Positions 58,750 to 64,000 of a stretch of DNA of 64,000 nucleotides are shown here, one piece after another; within the stretch, counting starts at the first letter, position 1; the number at the start of each line of letters is the position of its first letter. Position numbers and translations under genes: made by a program. This DNA comes from Sisyra terminalis (taxonomy: Eukaryota; Arthropoda; Insecta; Neuroptera; Sisyridae). Under the pieces are notes generated by a model that worked only from the letters and a program-made list of their open reading frames with translations, had not been told where the DNA came from and searched no databases. The DNA is taken from the NCBI GenBank assembly GCA_958496175.1, contig OY292278.1:36022001-36086000 (forward strand). Reading direction: 5' to 3'.

Positions 58750-59700
58750 AGATCACCAACTCTTTTAGATGCTATACTACTGCATTCCAATAGAAGATAA
58801 GAAGCAGTTTCATCTTTTGCCTGACAAAATCTGCATATTGGAGAGTCCAAAAGTACTCCCAAATAGTATGAAGATATTTTATCAGGTCACCGATCTGGCT
58901 TTAGATCTACGTCGGATCTGCTAAGATCTACGTAAATTAAGTATTTCAGCATTTAGATTTTGAAAAGAATTTCCCATTATTCTTTTGCTGTGTTTTTACT
59001 CCTTGGTATAGTTCAATGCTATGCTTTGATTGTTTTTCTTGTCACCGAATTTGTGACCCCAAACATTGGTCCTGGATCAACGAATAGTGTTGCCGCCCTT
59101 CGATGAATAAGAACATTTACTTGTTCGTTGCTCAGAATGCCATTATGATCAGGTACTCAACTCAAATTTACTTTGTTTTTGGCGGCCATATCAGTAAAGA
59201 TATAAATTTGCCTTAGGTGTACCTGTAGCTTTATTAAAGCTTTTAACACTGCCTGGCTATCGGAGAATATAAGAACATCGCTATTTTTCAAGCTCTTTAC
59301 ATTTCCATGCAGAAGCACAAGCGTTATGCGTGTCAGTATATCTAATATATAGTGGTTCTTATTCCCAGGAGTACTAAAAGTTCATACCTCTAGGATTTTC
59401 CATATATACCAATGCCAGATTCAATTTTTATCATAGAAAGAATATAAAAATATCGCTGTTTTTCAAACCTTTCACATTTCCATGCAGAAGTACAACGATT
59501 ACATGTATAAGAATGATATATAGTGTTCTTATTTCCAAAGATACTAAAAGCTCATACCTCTAGGATTTCCTATAGTATATACCAACGGAAGATTCATTAT
59601 TTGCTACAGAGCCATAAGGAATCCATGCTTGGACATTTGATAGTAGTTTGTTCTCGTAAATTTCTTTTTTCTCATGTGATACATCTTTGATCCTCTCGCC
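58750..59700 (-). pseudogene. LINE ORF2 3' part: RNase H and Cys-rich C-terminus, degenerate
   Basis: The minus strand reads DVLIFSDSQAVLKALIKLQV (RNase H block with catalytic Asp in SDSQA), then VPDHNGILSNEQVNVLIHRR (the 'W-PGH-GI-GNE-AD' block) and SPICRFCQAKDETASYLLLE, the C-terminal CxxC-ET-HLLLEC region. A Trp codon before VPDHNG has become TGA (59157-59159). The stretch at 59270-59400 is duplicated at 59440-59585, giving a ~170-base tandem repeat upstream of the RNase H block. RNase H suits the I/LOA-type clades and not jockey. Inactive. Confidence 0.75.
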
Positions 59701-61329
59701 AAGGAATGTTTGTCAAATGAAAGCACAGGTATCATTTGATCAGTTCCCATATTAACGATTGGGGTTTACATTTTCTTTTCAAAGGCAGCTTGGCCATTTT
59801 GGTTTTGCTTCCACATTGCATAAATTTGCAATCTGTATGCAACTATACTTAATTTTTACTAAACATATGATTTCTGTACCTCGAAAGACAATAGAATTTT
59901 TAAAACAATGAGCTTTTATTTACAATTGAATCCTGTAGTTGAAGTTAAAAGTATTTTTTTATATTGTTATCTTTTTCCTTTCGCAAGCATAAATACTTTG
60001 ATTTAAACTAATAAAAATGCCAATAGATGGAGTGTACCTAATTACCTAACAGTAGCACTGTTTACAAATTTGAGGATTTAATTTAAAAACTCAGAAAGTA
60101 TTCTTCTGTTTTTTTTTTGTTTCTTTGTTTGTTTTTATTTTTCTATAATCTAAGTGATTTAGTCCTTTTTTTAATAATAATGTTAATTATTAATGTTTTC
60201 AAATCAAAGGATGATGTGATGATGTGATCATATGTAAATTATGAATATTGATTAATCATAGGGATGAAAAATGAAAAATGTAAAGGATGATATTGTGTGT
60301 ACAAATGTTAAATTAAGTTCTTCTCAAAATTTAAGTCTTAATGAATTATGTTTTCGATAAATTGGTCTTAAAAAATTGTTTCCGGAAAGTTAGATTATGA
60401 TTAAAAAAATCGTTTAAATTTGTACTTATAATAGAATTTTCAATTATAGTATTTATGTATTTATGAAAAGTTATTGTTGTACTAATGTACCAATTGATTA
60501 TGATCGATCGAAGTTTCAATGTTTCTCAATTTACGGATTTTTACTTACCCTAGAGTTGCTAAAGACCATGGTAATTATAAAGCGACGGTAAATGACAATT
60601 AAAAAAATATTCATTTGTCTATAATAACCATCATACTATTAGACTTTGAATTAACCTGATTTTGTATGAATCCCATTAAATCACTTTAAATCTTCAAACT
60701 TTAATTATCATACATTTTAGTGGTTTAGAACCTCGGTCATAACAAATATTTGGTACTAAATGTTTAGATTTTGAAGACAAGCGCCTTATTTGAACCCATA
60801 TTAAAATTAAAGAGATTAAAAGTAAGTAATAAAATTTGTGAAAAAGCTCTTTACATACCCAACTTAAAGCTTTGAAAAAACAAAGTTTGATCTAAATTAT
60901 TTTTCTGCAAAAAAAAAGTAATAAAAATTGAATTTTCTGAAACTCTGTTTCAAATAAAAATTATTGCGATTATGAAATAAAAAATTATTGAATCTTTTTT
61001 TAATTTGATTGATAGGAATTTGTATGAATAATACACATTTATAAATTCATTTATTTAGAATGAAGTGAAACGGAAATATTAACTCTAACATCAAGGGCGA
61101 AGGTTTTTGAAAATTTGCCGCTCTTGCTACAATAATTCCCATCAAAAAACAAAATTAGATGGCTTTAAAAAGTAGATAGAATTTGAAATGGTTGTGCAAA
61201 TTTAATCCAAATTTAATTTGAAATGATTCCAAAACAAAATAGGTTGAAAATTGATTTATATATTTCATTTTTGTGGAAGTTTATACAAAAAGGTAACAAT
61301 AAAAAAGGTAAGTTTTTTAAATTGTTAAA
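59701..61329. other. intergenic with a SINE fragment
   Basis: No gene was recognised. At 60495-60610 (plus) the SINE body appears without its head: TTTTTACTTACCCTAGAGTT, then GCTAAAGACCATGGTAATTA and GCGACGGTAAATGACAATTA. Confidence 0.55.
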
Positions 61330-62210
61330 GGGTATTGCAATTTAAATTTTGATTTGGGAAGTTCATCGATTGGCCTGGTTCTTTATGGTGAACGAATGCC
61401 GGAAGGGTTGTGCAGCCTTGATTTATGGATTTTGAACTTCCAACAAGGCGCTTTAATTCATTGAACTATCCGTGTCGGATTTTGGCTTTCTAGGCTTTTG
61501 GAACAGACTTACGAAATTGGCGATTAATTCGGCCCCATATTCATAATTGGGATCATTGGACTGAAATTGGTCACGGAATCAGTCCATTCCCATCGTAGGC
61601 CCGAAAGCACAAATTGCCCAATATAATTTCGAGATTTTGAATATTGAATTTGATTTTTTTGTTTTCGTGATGAATAAAAAGGGAAATTTTGGGGAATTTA
61701 TTTGGGGTCGATTTTGTTTATCATGTTGTAAGACAACAGTAGCGATTTCTCGAAAGTGAATTTGAAATGAGAGTGATGGGTCGGTGGGACAATGAGGGGG
61801 GTTGAAACGTCATTCATTTGCTTCGTATATCATGGTTTTGGCCTTCACAATGACGATGATGAAAGTCTTCGTGGCCGATTAAAAGTGAGTGAGTGTTACC
61901 GACTTGTTGGCACCTAAAATTCACCCCATGGGCAATATTTTGCGGTGGTCTATTCAAAAAAATATATACATAATATGTGTATATGCAGTATGTAACAAGG
62001 CAAACCAAAAGTCATCCAAGGATTGAATTTTTTTGGGTTGCCTCAATGCAATTGGGGTAAAATGAACGAGCGAAAAATTCTCACGGACTCGATTCACTCA
62101 CGTGTCGATTAACGACGGAATTTTGATCGATTACTTTTCGAAACCTTTTCATAAAAATTTTTTGAAATCGCCAAATTATTTGAAATGATTGAGATCTCAA
62201 ACGAAAAAAA
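61330..62210. other. GC-richer, repeat-poor island
   Basis: Dense, non-repetitive sequence of balanced composition (for example AATTCGGCCCCATATTCATA), no coding frame of note, and ending in an A-run. It differs sharply from the flanks. A regulatory element is possible. Confidence 0.35.
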
Positions 62211-62562
62211 AAAAAGAAACAATGCCGACCAAAAATAAACAACCTTTGTATAGAGATCCATTCAAATTAGTTTTTTTGAAAAACAGAAGAAAAAATGCAA
62301 GACTGTGCTATACTTTTTTAGAGTGAATATGGACATTAAAGTTATAAAATTATATATTACATCAAATATATTCTAAGCTACCTGTGCAAATTGATCATTT
62401 GCCTTGAATTTCATAATTTTGAATCATAATACATTTTAGTTTATATAAACTTAAAAGAATACAGCTTGATGCCAAAAAAACTATTATGATTGTTTTTTTT
62501 TGGAAAAAAACTACTTAATTTTTGCCAATTGTAATTTACCTTTGCTTTAGGTCTACTTAGGT

Positions 62563-62710
62563 CTTAGAGTGACTCTAGCGACTAGTGACTCTAGGGTTAA
62601 TAAAAACTGTAATTGAGAAATATCAAAAATTTTCTCGATACAAGGATTAAACCCAACACTTACCAGTTTTGTAGCGGCCATATTGACCACTCGGCCACCA
62701 GTAGGCCTAC
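62563..62710 (-). repeat. SINE copy (minus)
   Basis: The minus strand begins GTAGGCCTACTGGTGGCCGA, with A box TGGTGGCCGAGTGGTC, then B-box-like GGGTTTAATCC and the body TTAACCCTAGAGTCACTAG. Confidence 0.8.
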
Positions 62711-63280
62711 ATAATTTGTTTCCTATTATACTTTCTAAGAGTAGGGTTAGATTTGTCTACAAAAAGGAACTGAGAACTTTAGGAGTTTCCAACCAATTTG
62801 AGAAAAAATATTTTTTTGGAAAAGTTAAAATACCAAGGATTTACTCTTGATAGAAATCAATCAGAAATTTATTTTTAAAACCCTAGTTCTTACAAAAAGA
62901 GCTCCCAAATAATATGGTTTCAGTGGGAGAAATTTTCGGAATTTTTGAAACTTTTAAATTTTACAAAGAATCCATTTATATGAAGGATTTGTTGCGCTCC
63001 CAAAATACCAATCTAATGTATAAATAGTCTGTTCAAGAGACTAGCGAATTTAAATAATGGGGTACAAGAGGGAAATTCAGGAGATCCAATGTAAATTATA
63101 CTTGTACATCAAACTACTATATAACGAATAAAATCAAAACTTTTGTTTTCTTTCAATTTTTATTCTTTGACACATAGAGCTCTTTACAATTTTTATAGTT
63201 AAAATTTTCGTCCCCAATCAAGAGATTATCCGTCTTTAATCTCAACACAACTAGCCGAACTTGGTTGAAAGTATTTTTTT

Positions 63281-63446
63281 AATTGTTATATACCGTCTCT
63301 TTATAACAACTGAGGTCTTTAACAACTCTAGGGCTAATAAAAATCCGTAATCCAGAAATATCGAAAATTTGCTAGATACAAAAATTGAACCCAACACCTA
63401 CCAGTTTTGGAGAGATCACCTTGACCAGTTAGCCACCAATTGGCTT
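63281..63446 (-). repeat. SINE copy (minus)
   Basis: The minus strand gives TTGGTGGCTAACTGGTCAAG, GGTAGGTGTTGGGTTCAATT, TTAGCCCTAGAGTTGTTAAA and the end GAGACGGTATATAACAATT. It is full length and ~700 bases from the copy at 62563. Confidence 0.8.
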
Positions 63447-63605
63447 TTTTTAGGTCGAAAGTATTATAAGACAAGAATTAAGTGTTTAGTATAAGACAAT
63501 CATAAACTACATTAAACACTGAGCGGAGGGATTTATTTTCTCACTTTTCTGATTTTCCCAATTTTTTTCATTCTAATTTTGATTACAAAACGATATTATT
63601 CGGTA

Positions 63606-64000
63606 TTTATTAAGAAGCAAAGGCGTTTAAAATGGAAAAAATTTCTTAACTTAATTTACGAATCATTGATAAAATCAATTGATTTTGGTGGACAGTGACT
63701 ATTCAGATGTACCAAAGATACCAACTAAGGGTAGAATTTTTTGTACAATGTGAGCTTTGAGAATTTCTTTTAATACTGCCCTTAAGAAAGTTTTAACTTT
63801 TTCTCCTCGAACTTATAATTGAAAAAAAATACAAGAATAGTTCAAAAAGAGTTTCTTCATTTTTGAATACAAAAAGACATTTGGTATATTGTTTTATTTA
63901 GGGTGCAGAGGAGTTCAAATGGCTAAATTTGCTTTACTTTGTTTACGAATCAATGATTACATCAATTGATTTTAGTGGTCAATACCTGATCACATGAACG
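63606..64000 (+). repeat. direct repeat at the window end, ~290-base spacing
   Basis: 63606-63710 and 63893-64000 share TTTATT-A, GCA-AGG-GTT-AAATGG, TTTACGAATCA-TGAT and ATCAATTGATTTT-GTGG. The second copy runs to the window edge, so the array may continue. Confidence 0.6.

Overview
This window is AT-rich nuclear DNA of an insect. An Osiris-family gene (an insect-restricted family), short 50-80 bp introns with canonical splice sites, an arthropod-type peptide GPCR and a dense mix of insect-style transposons all point that way. A beetle or another holometabolous insect is plausible, but the sequence does not settle the order.

Three host genes can be supported, all on the + strand. The last coding exon of a rhodopsin-class peptide GPCR (TM6-TM7 and tail, closest in my recollection to insect trissin-type receptors) lies at 407-913. 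A complete four-exon Osiris (DUF1676) gene lies at 10601-11615, with a TATA box and a poly(A) signal. A complete six-exon cytosolic M17 leucyl-aminopeptidase-like gene of the 'W07G4.4' type lies at 18278-20866, with all M17 metal and catalytic residues kept. A coding-like but frame-broken segment of unknown identity (21121-21557) follows it.

The rest is mobile DNA and non-coding sequence. Class I relics are a Penelope-like element with RT and GIY-YIG parts (24925-26400), a jockey-type LINE (about 40200-42160), three further LINE fragments (15256-15535, 34100-34640, and an RNase H-bearing one on the minus strand at 58750-59700), a solo LTR (29885-30247) and a tRNA-derived SINE family of about six copies. 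Class II relics are two Mutator-like transposase fragments (16602-17560 minus, 27420-28115 plus), a Tc1-like transposase (30470-30960), a 1.27 kb element with about 420 bp inverted repeats enclosing a coding relic (1661-2928), and seven or more non-autonomous elements, several with clear target-site duplications.

The most unusual signal is a set of hammerhead-ribozyme-like motifs of the form CTGANGA-stem-GAAA with complementary flanks. They occur at about 31728, 35984, 38779, 38897 and 51419, with looser versions in an inverted pair at 6489-6665 and in the Penelope-like 3' region at 26258. Two of these loci are near-perfect foldbacks. Other points of note are two copies of one MITE family 24 kb apart, about 300 bp tandem repeats, a MITE framed by an older local duplication, and several GC-richer, repeat-poor islands that could be regulatory. 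I saw no bacterial-type features, CRISPR arrays or convincing functional tRNA genes.
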